Numbered from the stretch's first letter, positions 43,151-57,900 are shown. The stretch is 64,000 bases of DNA from Undaria pinnatifida (GCA_012845835.1 JABAKD010000023.1:22569108-22633107); one strand, 5' to 3'. Program-made: numbers and translations. Notes: generated by a model not told the origin, from the letters alone.

Positions 43151-44050
43151 TAAAAAAAAGATGAAGAATGGTACGCCTGTGCTTTATCGCGTCGTACGCG
43201 ATCGCCGCTTACGCTTGCTTTCTCGTCTCATCGCGTTCATATATGTGGACGTATTGGAGGCTTCGAAGTGCCTCGTGTCACTGTTGACACGGCAAGCGAT
43301 GTTCCATGTGTGGCTTTCTCGTTTGTGAAACGCCACCCTATCTTGAAAAATGAACCGATACATGTCATTCCACCCGCTGTGCTCACGTTGAAAGCCGCAA
43401 ATGTATCAGTGATGGAAATGCTAGGGTTCATTCGATTCAATTTACAACTGGGGGACGTCACTCGCCCAGTAAAAGCGCTTATCATTTTATCGTTACGTCC
43501 TGATGATATCCTGTTAGATAACAGCGTCATGTCATTATTTAGTGCGAAACTTGACTGGAAAAATCAGTGTATCACTTTTCACTCAAGCGAAACCACTATA
43601 CCTGTAGTTCATCGTGTTGATTCAAGTACCACTGGATCATCAATTTCCCCAGCAGAAGTAACCTCTGCGTCTGTCGCATCCGTCCATGCTGACTTTGAGG
43701 CTATCCCTGTTTGTCTGAAATCTTGTTTTATTTACCAGCAGGAACTGAGGCATCGGTTGTTGTTTTCACCGATACAAAACCTCTGGTTGATACTGACGTC
43801 GTATTCGAACCTCGTACGGTATCTCAATCCGAATTATCCGAAAATATTGGAATAAAAAATTCCAAACTTTCGAACGTATTGTTGTTGCACGTACTGTAGC
43901 AACATGGCGTGCAGTGGACGGGTCCGTCTGGTTGCAAATCGCCTATCCGTCTACGCGCGATGTCACTATACCCGCACATCTAGCACTTGCGCTCTTGTTA
44001 ACAGCCAGTGTGACGGATGATCGTGAATCACAGATAAGTGCGGTAGCTGC

Positions 44051-44456
44051 TGTTGGTAAACTCGTGGATTCTAGGGAAAATATGTTGTATTACTGAGCAA
44101 TTGCCCTTCTGAGACAGGTAGGCAAGGTGGAGTGAGCAGGGTGGGGGCGCTCGTGGGCGCGCACAACCTCACCCTCAGGATTAAGCTATGCAACTACCCG
44201 ATAGTCAGACCTACAGCAACAATTCCTGAACCTTTCTACTGGATAAGTGTCCAATGTACCACATACCAATGTACCGACACACACACCTACGGTCCATTGT
44301 ATAGCTCGTACTTGAGTACAACCTACCGAAGTACCACAAAGGGTATTCCCAGAATATCCAGCATAAACCTACTACAATTGACAATTCAATATTCAAACTA
44401 TCCAATCAGATGATCTACAGCAGCTCGGCCGATACACACTGCCGCTATCACCAACA
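44051..44456 (-). repeat. copia 3' LTR
   Basis: TGTTGGTAAACTCG ... CCAACA; pairs with 49812-50215 and with the solo LTR at 32338-33042. Confidence 0.85.
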
Positions 44457-47400
44457 CCCTCCCTAGGGGCTGTTGTATCTACTAGACCCACAAAATGCAG
44501 TATGACAAACAAAAATGATTCAGACTCCTACTTCCTAGAGCCCAATGCAAAAATCACGGTGAACTTCAAAAATACTTCTCGGCAGAGCCTTCGTGAGGAT
44601 GTCCGCATGTTGTTTTTCGCTGGGAACATGCGTGATCTCGATCACACCCTCCTCGGTCAGATTTCTAAGAAAGTGGTGCCTCACGTCGATGTGCTTACTC
44701 CTGCTCGAGCTAAGCGGATTCTCTGCAAGCGCAATCGCTCCCTCGTTGTCCTCAAGGACGTCAATTTTACGAGGCTCTACACTAGGCCTCAAGAACAGAA
44801 GCATTCCGTTCACAAACAGAGACTCCTTCACACCATCGCCCATCGCAAGATACTCTGCCTCAGAAGTCGACTGCGAAACGCATTTCTGCGTCCGAGAAAG
44901 TCAAGCTACAAGACAGGCAGCCACAATAACTAGTGCTCCCGAAACTGATCTACGGTCAGTGGCCTTGCTGGCAAAGTCTGCATCTACGTACACCAACGTG
45001 CCTACGTCATCAACCGTACTGTCTCTCTTGTACTTCAGAGCTAGATGTGCCGTTTCCTGAAGATAGTTCAGAATCTTCTGAGCTGCCTTCCAGTCTCTCT
45101 TCTTTGGCTCATGAGAGTGCCTCGCCACCGCCCGCACAGCATTTGAGATGTCGGGCCTCGTCCCATTCGCGACCCACATCAGGCAACCCATCACCTCTCG
45201 GAACGGCACATCTCCTGCCTCCTCATCCTCCATCACGGACCTGTTATCGTTAGCAGGGGAAGCAGGGATCGGGCTGGTGCGACAAATTTTAAATATCTCA
45301 AGCACACTCCTGATGTAACTCTCCTGAGAAATCTCAATCGTGCCAGCCTCGCGGTCGCGAATTAATGCGCAACCAAGAAAGAACTTGACCTCACCTAAAT
45401 TCTTCGTAGGAAGAGAATCGCCTAAAGCTTCTACAACCACCTTGGCAAGACTCTTAGTTCCTGCATACAGAATGTCATCCACGTGAATCGCGACCATCCC
45501 TATCACCTCGTCTCCCATCATGAAATGCAGCACACAGGGGTCACACAGAGACTGGTCGAAACCAATCCTCTTTAGATCCGATACTAGCCTCTTGTAAAAT
45601 GTTCTAGATTCCTGCTTCAATCCGTACAAACTCTTGTTCAGACGGACAACCTTTTCTGACATCGAACCACAGCTAGGAGGCAACTTCATGAACACCTCGT
45701 GATCCAACTTCAACTGAACAAACGCCTGTTCAGTGTCCCAGTGGAGTAATTCCAAATCATACTTGCACGCCAATGCTACCAACAATCGAATTGATGCAGG
45801 ATTTGCAGTAGGCGAGAAAGTCTCAAGATAGTCTACACCATACTTCTTTCTGTCTGAAGCCCTTCGCGACAAGCCTAGCCTTGACCTTCACTATCTTTCC
45901 TGTTTCGTCTGCTTTTCATTTGAAAACCCATCTAGCATCTATCACGTTACAGCCTATCGGGATCTTTACCGCTAACGTGAACGTTCCTGCCCTTATCAAG
46001 CCTTCAACTTCTGCAGACATAGCTCCATCATAAATCGTGGCGTACTTCGATTGCCGGGCTTCTTGATAGCTATCAGGCTCAGACTCTACGTCCTGCACTA
46101 GTTCTTTCGGCAATTCCACTGCGTCACCTGATCTCTGCTCGGCCAACAGCGCATATATTATCTCTGTTGCGCAGACGGGCCCTAGAGTGGCCACAAGGCC
46201 AGATACATTCTGCTGGTTAACTGCACGGGTTTGCGCGCGAGTTCTACCTTCTCTTACTTCATCACTCTCACGCGCAGGGTTGTTGAAATCAGCTAGCTCA
46301 GCTACATCATGCGGACGACGAGCAACTGGAGGAGATGCCTCTGCCTCTGCCTCCTGCCCTCCCGGCCCTACAGACTCTGTATCCTGCTCTTCAGGACCCA
46401 CCGACTCTAGTTCCCCCACATCTTGCCCTCCCTACCCCTCACCATCGGTGAACTCAGGTGCTAGAGACGACACAGAGGGAACGGGCGAAGATGGCACAGA
46501 GGGGGCAAACGGCGATCGACCTACACTCTCTGCGTCAACACTTTCAACCACATCGACTGCTTCACCAGGGGGGACCACTACCTCGTTCGTTGCTGCACCA
46601 GAGGGGACCAATGCCGCGTTATTTCGCAACAGTGTGTGGGCAACTCCCCTCCCTACAAGCGGCCATACCTCGGCTTCTACATCGTTGTCACTTTCCTCCC
46701 CTCCCTCCTCCGCAATCTCTATCGGTAATGGAGGTTGCGGTGGAGGGAGTTGTGACGGCAACGCCTCCCACGTTACATCCCTCGTTTCCTGAATAGTCCC
46801 AACCCTCGTAAGTACTCTATGACAATCACGCGGGTGGTCTCTCGAAGGACCGACATAAAAGCAACTCTCACCCTTCGGAAACAGCTTCGACGGTCGCTGC
46901 CACTTGCAGTACGCCGGTTTCAAAAATTGATAAGGTTTAGCAGGACGAGCTTCCCCATACCACATTTCATACGGCGACTTGGAATCGGGGTTGGCAAAAC
47001 AAGCCGTGTGATTAAGTGCCTCGCAAGCCCAGTGCATTGCCTCAGCCCAGAGTCTGTCAGTCTTAGGTAACTGTGCATGCCCAAAAAGAACTTTCGCCTG
47101 AACACGAGCCGCCATTGCGGCCTCCTCTATCAATCCCAAGCCACGCTCTGCAACACCGTTGTATTGAGGACTGTAAGCTGGGGTGAACTCTTGCTTAATC
47201 AAGAGCTCATTGCACACAGATGCAAATTCTCCACCGAAAAACTCACCTCCATTGTCAGATCTAACAATCTCAACTAATGATGGGATTCCATCAGCACGCA
47301 CACTAGCAAGAAAACTCCGGAAAGCACTCGCAGCGTCTGATTTACTTCTCAGGAAATAGATCCATGTACGCCTTGTGAAATCATCCTTCACAATCATAGG

Positions 47401-49811
47401 GTAATACTTTCCCCCTATGGACACAACGGCCTTCTTCCCTCCCTAACTTTTTATCTGATCTACATCTAGTTTCACGAGCAACCCCTTTTCTAATTGCCTT
47501 CGACATCGAACATCCCGTACAAGCATCTAGGCTACCAGTCAACTTGATACCCAGTCGCTTTGCAGTAGTACGAAGCAATCCTTCATGTGAGTGAGCATAA
47601 ATGTTATGAAAGTCATTCACATCCATACTCGTTTCGTGCTTGGGGTTTGAAGGAGTGAGGGCAGCCAACACGGATCCAATAGAGTCATCACCCACACGAT
47701 ACGCAGTCGCAACAAGCATGCCATCGAAATTATCAAAAGTCACATGTCCGTGGAAAGCAGTCATCACACCACGAGGACCACCAAGACCATTCCATGACTC
47801 GCCATCAATTCTGCGCTGGGGGAAAAAAGGTTGTACCCCAATTTGGGATAGTACAGCACATTCTTTAACTCTACCAAAAACTCGTTGTCAGCAGACACGA
47901 ACACCAATTCCAGAGTTCCTAAAAGAGCTACCTCACAAGTCACGCCACCAATTCCCTTTACATTCTTGTGGCAAGGCTTCACATCCTTCATACACGAGAG
48001 AGAATCTGTCATGTGGAAAGCGGTACCTGTGTCTGCATACCAATCTTCGAAACACCTCTTCTTGGTGAGAGTGGCATATTCACGAATAGAATCACGAATA
48101 ACACGATCACTACCGACATAGTTCCTTATCCTGTCCGCCACTTCACTATACAGCGTTGGAATATCAGCACCATAAGAATTCACCCAATTCACCAGTAGAG
48201 TCATACCACGATGCAAGATACGTGTGTCATCACTCCAATCGTTTGAGAGATTTTGGGACAGAAACACCATGATATCATTCCAGATATCCCTCAGGTCCGA
48301 GTCAGTTTGGGACAGAAGCACTAACAACTCAGATATCTTACCGTTTTCATCCTTGACGTCCTTGGATGATCCGGTCTGGGAGGGATGAGCGATCACACGA
48401 ACCAGGCAATCCTTCTTCACGTGACCGACCTCCCCACACTTGAAACACTTCCCTTGAAACGCCGTTTTCTTAGATGAATCAGACTCGGAGTTAGACCTTG
48501 ACTTGTAGTTCTGCTTCTTCGCACTCTTCTTCTCAGGCCTAGACATCAGAGCAACACTGGGTTTCTTCGGACCACCTTGAGTCTGCAAATCGAGGTACCG
48601 CTCACGCACTTTAGTCTCTATGAACGACGGGTCATTCGGGTAGAACACCACCAGAATTTCACGCAGAGTCTTATATTCATGCGACAGCCCCTCGAGAATC
48701 AGGTTGCACACCTCTCTGTCATCTTTCTTGACTTCCAGCATTTGAAGCACACCAAGCGTCTCTCTCACAGATGCAAAGAAGATCGAGGGATTCTCATTCG
48801 AGCGCATGCGCAGTGATTTGAGTTTCTCCTCTTGCACACGAATCTGACTCTGGCTCAACGGCAGTAAATGATCTTTCAGCACTCGAAAACCCTTGCTGGA
48901 AGAACCAGCGTGGCGAACCATAGTTTTCAGACTATCCTTCTTCAAGCAGTCGAACAGAAACCACCATGCCATCTCAGCCTGACGCAGCGCACCCACACTG
49001 AATCCTTTCTCTACCCAGGGGGTCAAGTCGAAACCAATGTCAGCAATCGGAATCTCAGTCTCGGAAACAAACGCCTCATACAGATTGTTGTGCCGGGCAC
49101 TTAGCAGAAAATTCTGCGACCATGAGGGGTAAGACACGTCTGTCCCATCGAAAACAGGAGCCTTGAGAACTTTGAAAGGACCCCCACCCAACTTCTCTCC
49201 TGTATCAGTAATGCCGGCCCTAGGAATCAGATTGTTTCCATTTCCACACTTTCCCACCACCTGCTCGACGGAGTAGGTTCGGGAGGAACAGAGGACTGGC
49301 TTCCGAGAGCCCTACCTACAGTCCCGGGAACGAAAGATTGGCTACCTACAGCCCCACTTCCAATCCCAATCGAAGCAAAGCTTGCAGCACCAGCAGAGTA
49401 ACGATTAACAGCGAATACATTAGGGTTCAAGCCTGAGCCAGCAAGGCTACTACTCCCAAACCCCATGCTGGACACGCCAAGGCCTTGGGCATCGCCGCCC
49501 GTACCTCCCGCGGTCCTGCCAGTAGCATCATCGGTAGAATGCGTACCACCTGCGCGACAGCAGACACAGAGGAGTCCACTTGCTCCTTCTGGTGATCAAC
49601 AAGCGACGTGACTAGAGTCGTAAGTTGGGACAACTGCGTCTCTAGGGAAACCATCCTCTCACCAACATCCTGCGGATTACTCTGAACTCGGCCACCCGCA
49701 GGTGTCCCCGTTTCAGCCATGATGAGACAGGTTGATCAGGCCTCTCTCGTACAACAGTCTAGTGTAGCCCAAGGGGACGACGGAGCAGTAGACACCTTTG
49801 CCGCTATAGCG

Positions 49812-50215
49812 TGTTGGTAAACTCGTGGATTCTGGGGAAAAGATGTTGTAATATTGAGCAATTGCCCTTCTGAGACAGGTAGGCAAGGTGGAGTGAGCAG
49901 GGTGGGGGCGCTCGTGGGCGCGCACAACCTCACCCTCAGGATTACGCTATGCAACTACCCGATAGTCAGACCTACAGCAACAATGCCTGAACCTTCCTAC
50001 TGGATAAGTGTCCAATGTACCACATACCAATGTACCGACACACACCTACGGTCCATTGTATAGCTCGTACTTGAGTACAACCTACCGAAGTACAACAAAG
50101 AGTATTCCCAGAATATCCAGCATAAACCTACTACAATTGACAATTCAATATTCAAACTATCCAATCAGATGATCTACAGCAGCTCGGCCGATACGCACTG
50201 CCGCCATCACCAACA
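49812..50215 (-). repeat. copia LTR shared by two copies
   Basis: It is the 5' LTR of the element on its left. Sequence directly to its right (CCCTCCCTAGGGGCTGTTGT) equals that next to the 3' LTR at 44457, so it is also the 3' LTR of the partial copy at 50216-51955. Confidence 0.85.
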
Positions 50216-51955
50216 CCCTCCCTAGGGGCTGTTGTATCTACTAGACCCACAAAATGCAGTATGACAAACAAAAATGATTCAGACTCCTACTTCCTAGAGC
50301 CCAATGCAAAGTCACGGTGAACTTCAAAAATACTTTTCGGCAGAGCCTTCGTGAGGATGTCCGCATGTTGTTTTTCGCTGGGAACATGCGTGATCTCGAT
50401 CACACCTTCCTCGGTCAGATTTCCAAGAAAGTGGTGCCTCACGTCGATGTGCTTACTCCTGCTCGAGCTAAGCGGATTCTCTGCAAGCGCAATCGCTCCC
50501 TCGTTGTCCTCAAGGACGTCAATTTTACGAGGCTCTACACTAGGCCTCAAGAACAGAAGCATTCCGTTCACAAACAGAGACTCCTTCACACCATCGCCCA
50601 TCGCAAGATACTCTGCCTCAGAAGTCGACTGCGAAACGCATTTCTGCATCCGAGAAAGCCAAGCTACAAGACAGGCAGCCACAATAACTAGTGCTCCCGA
50701 AACTGATCTACGGTCAGTGGCCTTGTTGACAAAATCTGCATCTACGTTCGCCAACGTGCCTACGTCATCAACCGTACTGTCTCTCTTGTACTTCAGAGTT
50801 AGATGTGCCGTTTCCTGAAGATAGTTCAGAATCTTCTGAGCTGCCTTCCAGTCTCTCTTCTTTGGCTCATGAGAGTGCCTCGCCACCGCCCGCACAGCAT
50901 TCGAGATGTCGGGCCTCGTCCCATTCGCGACCCACATCAGGCAACCCACCACCTCTCGGAACGGCACATCTCCTGCCTCCTCATTCTCCATCACGGACCT
51001 GTTATCGTTAGCAGGGGAAGCAGGGATCGGGCTGGTGCGACAAATTTTAAATCTCTCAAGCACACTCCTGATGTAACTCTCCTGAGAAATCTCAATCGTG
51101 CCAGCCTCGCGGTCGCGAATTAATGCGCAACCAAGAAAGAACTTGACCTCACCTAAATTCTTCGTAGGAAGAGAATCGCCTAGAGCTTCTACAACCACCT
51201 TGACAAGACTCTTAGTTCCTGCATACAGAATGTCATCCACGTGAATCGCGACCATCCCTATCACCTCGTCTCCCATCATGAAATGCAGCACACAGGGGTC
51301 ACACAGAGACTGGTCGAAACCAATCCTCTTTAGATCCGATACTAGCCTCTTGTAAAATGTTCTAGATGCCTGCTTTAATCCGTACAAACTCTTGTTCAGA
51401 CGGACAACCTTTTCTGACATCGAACCACAGCTAGGAGGCAACTTCATGAACACCTCGTGATCCAACTTCAACTGAACAAACGCCTGTTCAGTGTCCCAGT
51501 GGACTAATTCCAAATCATACTTCCAGTCTCTCTTCTTTGGCTCATGACAGTGCCTCGCCACCGCCCGCACAGCATTCGAGATGTCGGGCCTCGTCCCATT
51601 CGCGACCCACATCAGGCACCCCACCACCTCTCGGAACGGCACATCTCCTGCCTCCTCATTCTCCATCACGGACCTGTTATCGTTAGCAGGGGAAGCAAGG
51701 ATCGGGCTGGTGCGACAAATTATGAATCCCTCAAGCACACTCCTGATGTAACTCTCCTGAGAAATCTCAATCGTGCCAGCCTCGCGGTCGCGAATTAATG
51801 CGCAACCAAGAAAGAACTTGACCTCACCCAAATTCTTCGTAGGAAGAGAATCGCCTAAAGCTTCTACAACCACCTTGGCAAGACTCTTAGTTCCTGCATA
51901 CAGAATGTCATCCACGTGAATCGCGACCATCCCTATCACCTAGTCTCCCATTAGA
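50216..51955 (-). mobile_element. partial second copia copy (RT-RNase H end)
   Basis: Nearly identical to 44457-45560 of the neighbouring copia: RNase H (HADILTKALPKSIFEVHRDF) then RT (AIHVDDILYAG) on the minus strand. It is rearranged internally and stops where Gypsy-B begins. It shares an LTR with the fuller element. Two elements joined through one LTR can arise by LTR-LTR recombination between tandem copies. Broken. Confidence 0.85.
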
Positions 51956-51956
51956 A

Positions 51957-54900
51957 ATGCAGCACACAGGGGTCACACAGAGACTGCTCGAAACCTCGGC
52001 AGAAGCGGAGCGGGGTCCCAAGCTCGAGAGGCCAAAAATCCGTGAGACCGAAGACCTGCTAACGAAGCGACGGGCGGAACGGGAGCAGTCTCGCTTCTCC
52101 TTCGTACTGGAAGATGATAGCCGCCTCCCCAAGGCGACACCGGACCCCGAGAACCCGACGCTCACGGTTACCCTAAGCCGGGGGCCGCGCGCACCCACGG
52201 TTGGAACCGTCGTGGGCGAGAGCGGGGTAAACCTCTCAAAGTTCGAAGCCTTCCAAGAACTGCGGCGGCTGTACCCAGGTTCGTCGCGCTCCGTCATTGA
52301 AGAGTTCTTAGGTCTGGAGTGCGCCCCCGACACGGTGGGCGAGGGAAGCGGGACCAACGGAGGGGGCGTCACTAGTCGTGGCGGTGACGACCCGTGTACC
52401 GGTCCTGGAGGCGGTCGCAGCGGGTATGGCGCCGAGGGCGGGGACACCAGGCAGTACCACGGACGCGGAGGAGGCGACTCTGGGGACGTCGCTGGCCCGG
52501 GTGGCGGAGGCATCGGGGGGATCGGTGGCCATCGCGACGAGGGACACCATGGTCACACCAAAGCCCAGCAGCAGGACAGGGGTCGCGGTGACAGTGGTTG
52601 GGGCGGACGGGGGAATAATGAGGGGGCGTCGGCTTTCACGTCCAGAGGGGCTGACACCGTGACAACAGCAACCACCGGAGTCGTAACAGGTACCAGGTGG
52701 AGTCAAATCTGAGTGACGAGGAGGGTCAGCGCGATAGACACGCAACCACCACGACTACTGGCGGGCGCGCGACAGTTAGAAACGGCTGGAGGGGGGGTGA
52801 CAGCGCGACTAACACTCATAGCATCAAACGTGCATATGCCCGTTTCGACAACAATGTCTTGATCGCTTTACCCTCCATCCCTTTTTCTTTTGACCACAAC
52901 GTACCAGAACTCGTACACTTCACGTCCGCCTTGCGAAATGCCATTGAGAGCGTACGGGTAGCGTGCGATGATACGGAATCGGTCGCCTGGACCAGAGGCT
53001 GGGAGAAAGTTCTAGAGCGACATGTCCTCCGTTCCGTGCGCGCGTCTTCTGCGCAGGCGGCTCCGATGAAGAATCTGGTCACGGACGCGTTCGCACAGGG
53101 CGGCAAGCTACTGGATGCGGGTCAGAACGGTCAGAAAGTGTTTGATCACATTTTGCGTGCGTTGTGTCGGGGTTTGAGCCGGGCCTCTCCGGCCACCGTA
53201 ATGCAGGCCCTTTAAAATCTAGTAGTTCCGCATGGAACACCCTTCTCGGTGTACCAGGGAGAGCTACGACTGTTGGTGTCCAATTTCGGGTGTTCTGGCC
53301 AAGTCGCACCCGACGACGGAACCATGCAGCTTGCTACTAAGACTAGTATAGATGACCAGTTCGCGTCCCTAGGTGCACAGATTTTTTCGGGCCGAAACGT
53401 GCGCACGGTACCATTTTCCGATGTAGACGAACTTCTGGCCGCGCTGGATGACCTGTCACTAAACCAGACGGTAGCAAGCCACTCGACTCGTATCCGGGGG
53501 GGGGGTGGCCAAATGGTAATGAGAAGCAGGGCATACCCAAAAACCTACGGCAGCTAAAAGTTAGGGGGTGTCATGGCGGTGGATCAGAGCGAGGCTGACT
53601 TCGAGGATGAGGAAGCAGAATTTCGCAAGGTGTACACAATCATGCAGAAGCAGGGAATCTTCGGCAAAAATAATGATGAGTCACCCTTTTACATCCACTA
53701 TGCAGACCGCGAGTCTAAAGATGCTGCTCGCAGAGCTTTTGGTCCACGCTGCCTAAACTGTGGGGACGATACCCATTTTGCCCGAAACTGCCCAGCTGCA
53801 TACATTAATCGGCCGAACATGATTTACCCAGCGGTGGGCGAGTGGACCCCAGCACAGGTAATGACACGGTGGCGCAGGTGGCAGCAGCAGTTGTGCCAAT
53901 GGGACGAGAACCGTAGGACGCGTAGAAACAACTGAGGAGGCGGCGGTAAGTGGGCCGACTTGCCGGTAGCACCACGGCCCCCGTTGTTGCGCTCGTATTC
54001 AAATACAGGTAAAGCCGGATCAAAGGAGACCGAAAACGGAGGGGTGGCCCTCCAACCGTCGCAGGATGCACGGAAGAGTTCGGCGGGAATCGTGGTGCAC
54101 AACACGGCTCCAGGCCAGGAGGCAGGGTATGATTTGCCTATAAGCGGTAAGGGTGGGGGCGTAGTCGGTAGTCGTCTCTCCGGAGCGAGCGGAAGTAATT
54201 ACCCCGCCGTCCAATTGCGCGCAGCCAACATAGTACCATCACCTTGCACAAGCTCCGCCGCTTATGGTCGAGAGGCGAGCGGGCTAGGCCGTCCGGACAG
54301 CGTACGGACTCGGGATAACCTACCGAGAAATTCACTAGTTCGTAGTAACGAGAAATCGTTGAGTGTGTTGGAGAGTGGTCAAACCAGATATGAGTCACTG
54401 CACCACGCCAACGGGGTCAGGGGCGGGCCCGCTTCAATTGATCACTTGAAGTCAGAGATACCCCCCACAGGTAGTAATTTTAGAGCTCGATGAGGTTGGA
54501 ATCGGGGAGCGACATCTGGCCCACCTAGCAAAGATCGCGTGTTTTCCCCGCCGACAGTGGCAAATCATACACTGAACGGTAACGGTAATGGTGGCAACAC
54601 CCGGAGAAAGGTACAGCACTCACGAGTGAAACAATGTACAAACGTATTATGCCGACCATATTTGATCGAGATGAATGTGTTGATGTATCCAACACGACCT
54701 CAAATGCACTGAGCCTTAATAGTAGTAGTAGTCGTGTTCAAAGCGGAGATTTTTCGATCACGCCAGGTATGCCGGACAGCATACATGCACTCGAGCCCTC
54801 GCACGACCAGCGTGATAACGAGCATCCCACTGTCTTCCCACCGTGCCAGGTGGGCATCGCAACCGGAGAGCGGGCGGACTACCTGCCGGAGTTCACGCGA

Positions 54901-57900
54901 GCGGTTGGGGGAAGAGTAAAGTTGGACAGCCGGCGACACACGGCTTGAGCGCACATCTTTGGGGGATCCAAGGCCACGCGGACGCATGCCTGCACCGTAA
55001 TACTGGACACCGGGAGCCCGTCCACCTTAATTCAAATCAAGGTAGGAGAGCGCATGCTGGCGTGTGAGTCTGCGTCACAGAATGGGTGGTCAGAGACACC
55101 AGAAACGAAATGGGGGGGCTTTCATCGTATCCCACTGATCACATCCAGCAGAGTACGCTTAAACATACAGATGGGAGGGGAAGGGGGAATCGTCTTGGGG
55201 GGGGGGGGGGGGGGGCGACGGTTTGCTCGGCGGTGCATGCGCACGTAGTACCCGACGACGCCATGCACGCTATATTACTCAGACGTGATGGATGAGCGAA
55301 TTTCCCGATACGAAAGTACGTGGACGCTAATGAAAGCGAAACAGTGTTAACATTTATCGCGCGCGAACAGAGGAATGCCGAAAATGCTCAACATTCTGCA
55401 GATTGGGTCGACAATGCAGTCGGGCTAGTAGAACCAAGCAGTAGCACGGCCGTTGTTGCCCGCTTTGCGGGAAAGCGGGGCAGAATTCCGAACGCTGTGT
55501 CATGGGTTAAAATCGATATCACTAATACAGACGGCACGAAGGCGGCCGACGGGATGTATTACATACGATTCAACAAAGGTTGGTTACCCCGGGAAGCAGT
55601 AGTTGAGGCCGGCACCTCAGAAATTCCTTTCAGCCATACGGGAGATCAACCCTGTTTAATGCAGCCGGGCATGAAACTGGGAACAGGGGGGCCGTCCCTG
55701 ATAAAAAAAAGTGACCTAGCCAAAGCGCAGTTCATTACCACACCTCTAGAAACGGTTAATGCGGTGGACGCAGCAAATAAGGCACCTGAAGCACCTCGCG
55801 AGCCCCCTGAAGCAGTTCTAGAGGCCTTAGACGAGAAGCAACGCGCAGTTTCATGCGTCTGTGGAAGCGGGTGTTACCACTCTTGCACGACATTCAATTC
55901 GATTTTGATAAGGCGTTATGGACGGAGACCGATATCGATACTCTCAGAGACTTGCTGTGTAAATACGAACATCGTTTTTCGCGTCACAGTACAGACCTAG
56001 TCACGTCACCGTAGATCCGTTCCGTATCCTACTGAAGAACGACGCACAGCCCGTAAAGTAGCGACCATACCGCCACTCTCCGGTACTGGCGGCAAAAGTG
56101 CAAACTGAAATCGATAAACTAGTCTTAGCCGGAATCCTACGCCGGTCGCATTCGAACTGGAGCTCCCCATTAGTCGTAATCGCGAAATCGGACGGCAGGA
56201 TTAGGATAACGTGCAACTACAAGCGGCTCAACGAACAATCAGTTATACCGGTCTTGCCGTTGCCAACGGTAGATGACCTACTAGCTGATCTCGGGGGTGC
56301 CCAGGTTTTCACTACGATAGACCTGGTCAGCGGTTTTTTTCAGTGTTCCATACACGACGACTCCATTCCCCTTACTGCGGTATGCACTCAATCCGGAAAC
56401 TGGGAGTGGACAGTTATGCCGATGGGACTTGCGTCTAGCCCAGGGTGGTTTCAGTCTATCATGCCCCGCGTGTGCGAAGGTTTGAAGCGGGTACGTTTAT
56501 TTATTGACGACATCGTCTGCTTTCCCAAAAATGGGGGTGAACATGTCAACGATCTCCTGAAGTTCTTGGAACGACTCACTATTTTTGGCTTGAAACTGCA
56601 CCAAAGAAGGCGCACCTCGGGGTCAAAGTGGTGAAGTTTTTAGGCCACCGGATAACAGCCGAAAGCATCGCGCCAGACCCCGGAAAAGTAGAAGCATTAC
56701 TGAAAATGCCGATGCCTACTAACGTCAGTCAGCGAGTTACTACAGGAAATTTCTGCCAAAAATGGCCGCGGAAACAAAAACGCTGGCACTACTGAAGAAG
56801 GGGGGCCGATTTGAGTTAAAAGCGGAACACACTCAAATCGTGCAGACCTTGCTAGAACAACTATCGAGCCCCAGAGTCTTGGCTTTTCCAGACTTTCCCG
56901 CGGCAATCTCGGGTGACCGGCCGTTCCAATTAAGCACGGATGTGTCAGTGGACGGGCTGGGCGCCGTGGTCGAGCATGAGCAGCGTGATCGCACGACACG
57001 CCCGATCTGTTTCCTAAGCCGAGCAACGCTTTCCAACAAGAAAAATTGAAGCGCGACAGAACTTGAGTGTGCCGCCATAATATGGGCCGTGAAGAAAAAC
57101 CGACAACTGTTCTACGGTATACCATTCGTCGTAAAAAGCGACCACCAATCGCTAAAGAACCTTGAGAGCCTCGCAACGAAAGTTAACCGCGTACAACGGT
57201 GGTATGACTTCTTGAGTGCATACACGTACAGGCTGGTGTACCGACCAGGGAAATTGAACGGGAACGCGGACCTCATGTCTAGACTGTCATTTCCGGCAGC
57301 AAAAGACAGCCTCGACGTTAAGCTACGCCTAACTGACCCCACGGACATTGACATTTACTTTATAGGTGCTAGCGGAGTGCAGCCTCGATTACGGGGACGG
57401 GCGGGAATATTCTTGGGTGGGCTGGCAATGCAGACGGGCGACCATTCTGAAGGGGGGGAGAGGGAACATCGACCGGCGCCACCAACCACGGACGAACAGG
57501 CGCGACTGTCGTGGCAGCGGCTACAGGGGGACCGAAAATGAAAGCAAAACCTGACGACAGTCCGCTGACCTATCCTGACGAGAGTTCCGTTGTCCGCGGC
57601 CAAGTAGGACCCGGCCTAATGTTACACGCATGCCTAATGACCGAGGAAGGAAGGGGGCTTCTAGGCTCAAGGTCAAAGCAGGACGTAGCAGTAATAACTC
57701 CAGGCGAAGGAGGCGATAGCGCCGGGGCAGCAACCGAGGCAGGTCCAATCGATGCCGGGCTACTCGAAATCCCAGCGGAGGAATTTAACAATGAAGCGGC
57801 ATGCGAGTTTAGAGGAACATTTATGCTAGAAAACGGTTGAACATTGGGCGGCGGCACAGGGTAAGAATGATTCTGCGCGGGTAATAATGACGTGTTTAGC

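Larger units (their letters stand above)
39697..44050 (+). mobile_element. Gypsy-A copy 1: Ty3/gypsy-like LTR element fossil
   Basis: A ~205-bp LTR (39697-39901, TGTGG...CCACA) is followed within two bases by a TTGGCGTC-type primer-binding site. The gag region starts at an ATG at 40005, with an acidic part, an Arg/Ser-rich part (RRHRYGRHRSRRG) and a capsid-like part (WSEMKTAFETSYLSADALA). A zinc-knuckle variant (C-x4-C-x7-H-x4-C) lies near 41390-41450, and a retropepsin-like region (VTVDTASDVPCV) near 43268-43600. RT, RNase H and integrase are absent, because the copia element begins at 44051. A long-TIR element (41972-43150) is inserted in it. Broken, with several breaks; moderately old. Confidence 0.75.
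44051..50215 (-). mobile_element. Ty1/copia LTR element fossil
   Basis: LTRs of ~405 bp: 3' LTR at 44051-44456 and 5' LTR at 49812-50215 on the minus strand, TGTTGG...CCAACA, differing by roughly 3% by eye. Minus-strand parts in copia order: gag (about 49720-48400) with a CFKCGEVGHVKKDC zinc knuckle; protease (ADTGTAFHM, near 48030); integrase (about 47700-46850, with YSPQYNGVAERG); RT (about 45870-45440, with AIHVDDILYAG); RNase H (about 45000-44530, with SEAEYLAMGDG and HADILTKALP). Integrase before RT assigns it to copia. Broken, with a handful of breaks. Its right LTR also abuts a partial second copy. Confidence 0.9.

Noticed and set aside
44502-45253. Plus-strand open frames of 100-155 codons over the copia RT/RNase H region (also at 50317-51123)
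   Set aside because: They are antisense to clear copia domains and recur only because the two copia copies are similar.
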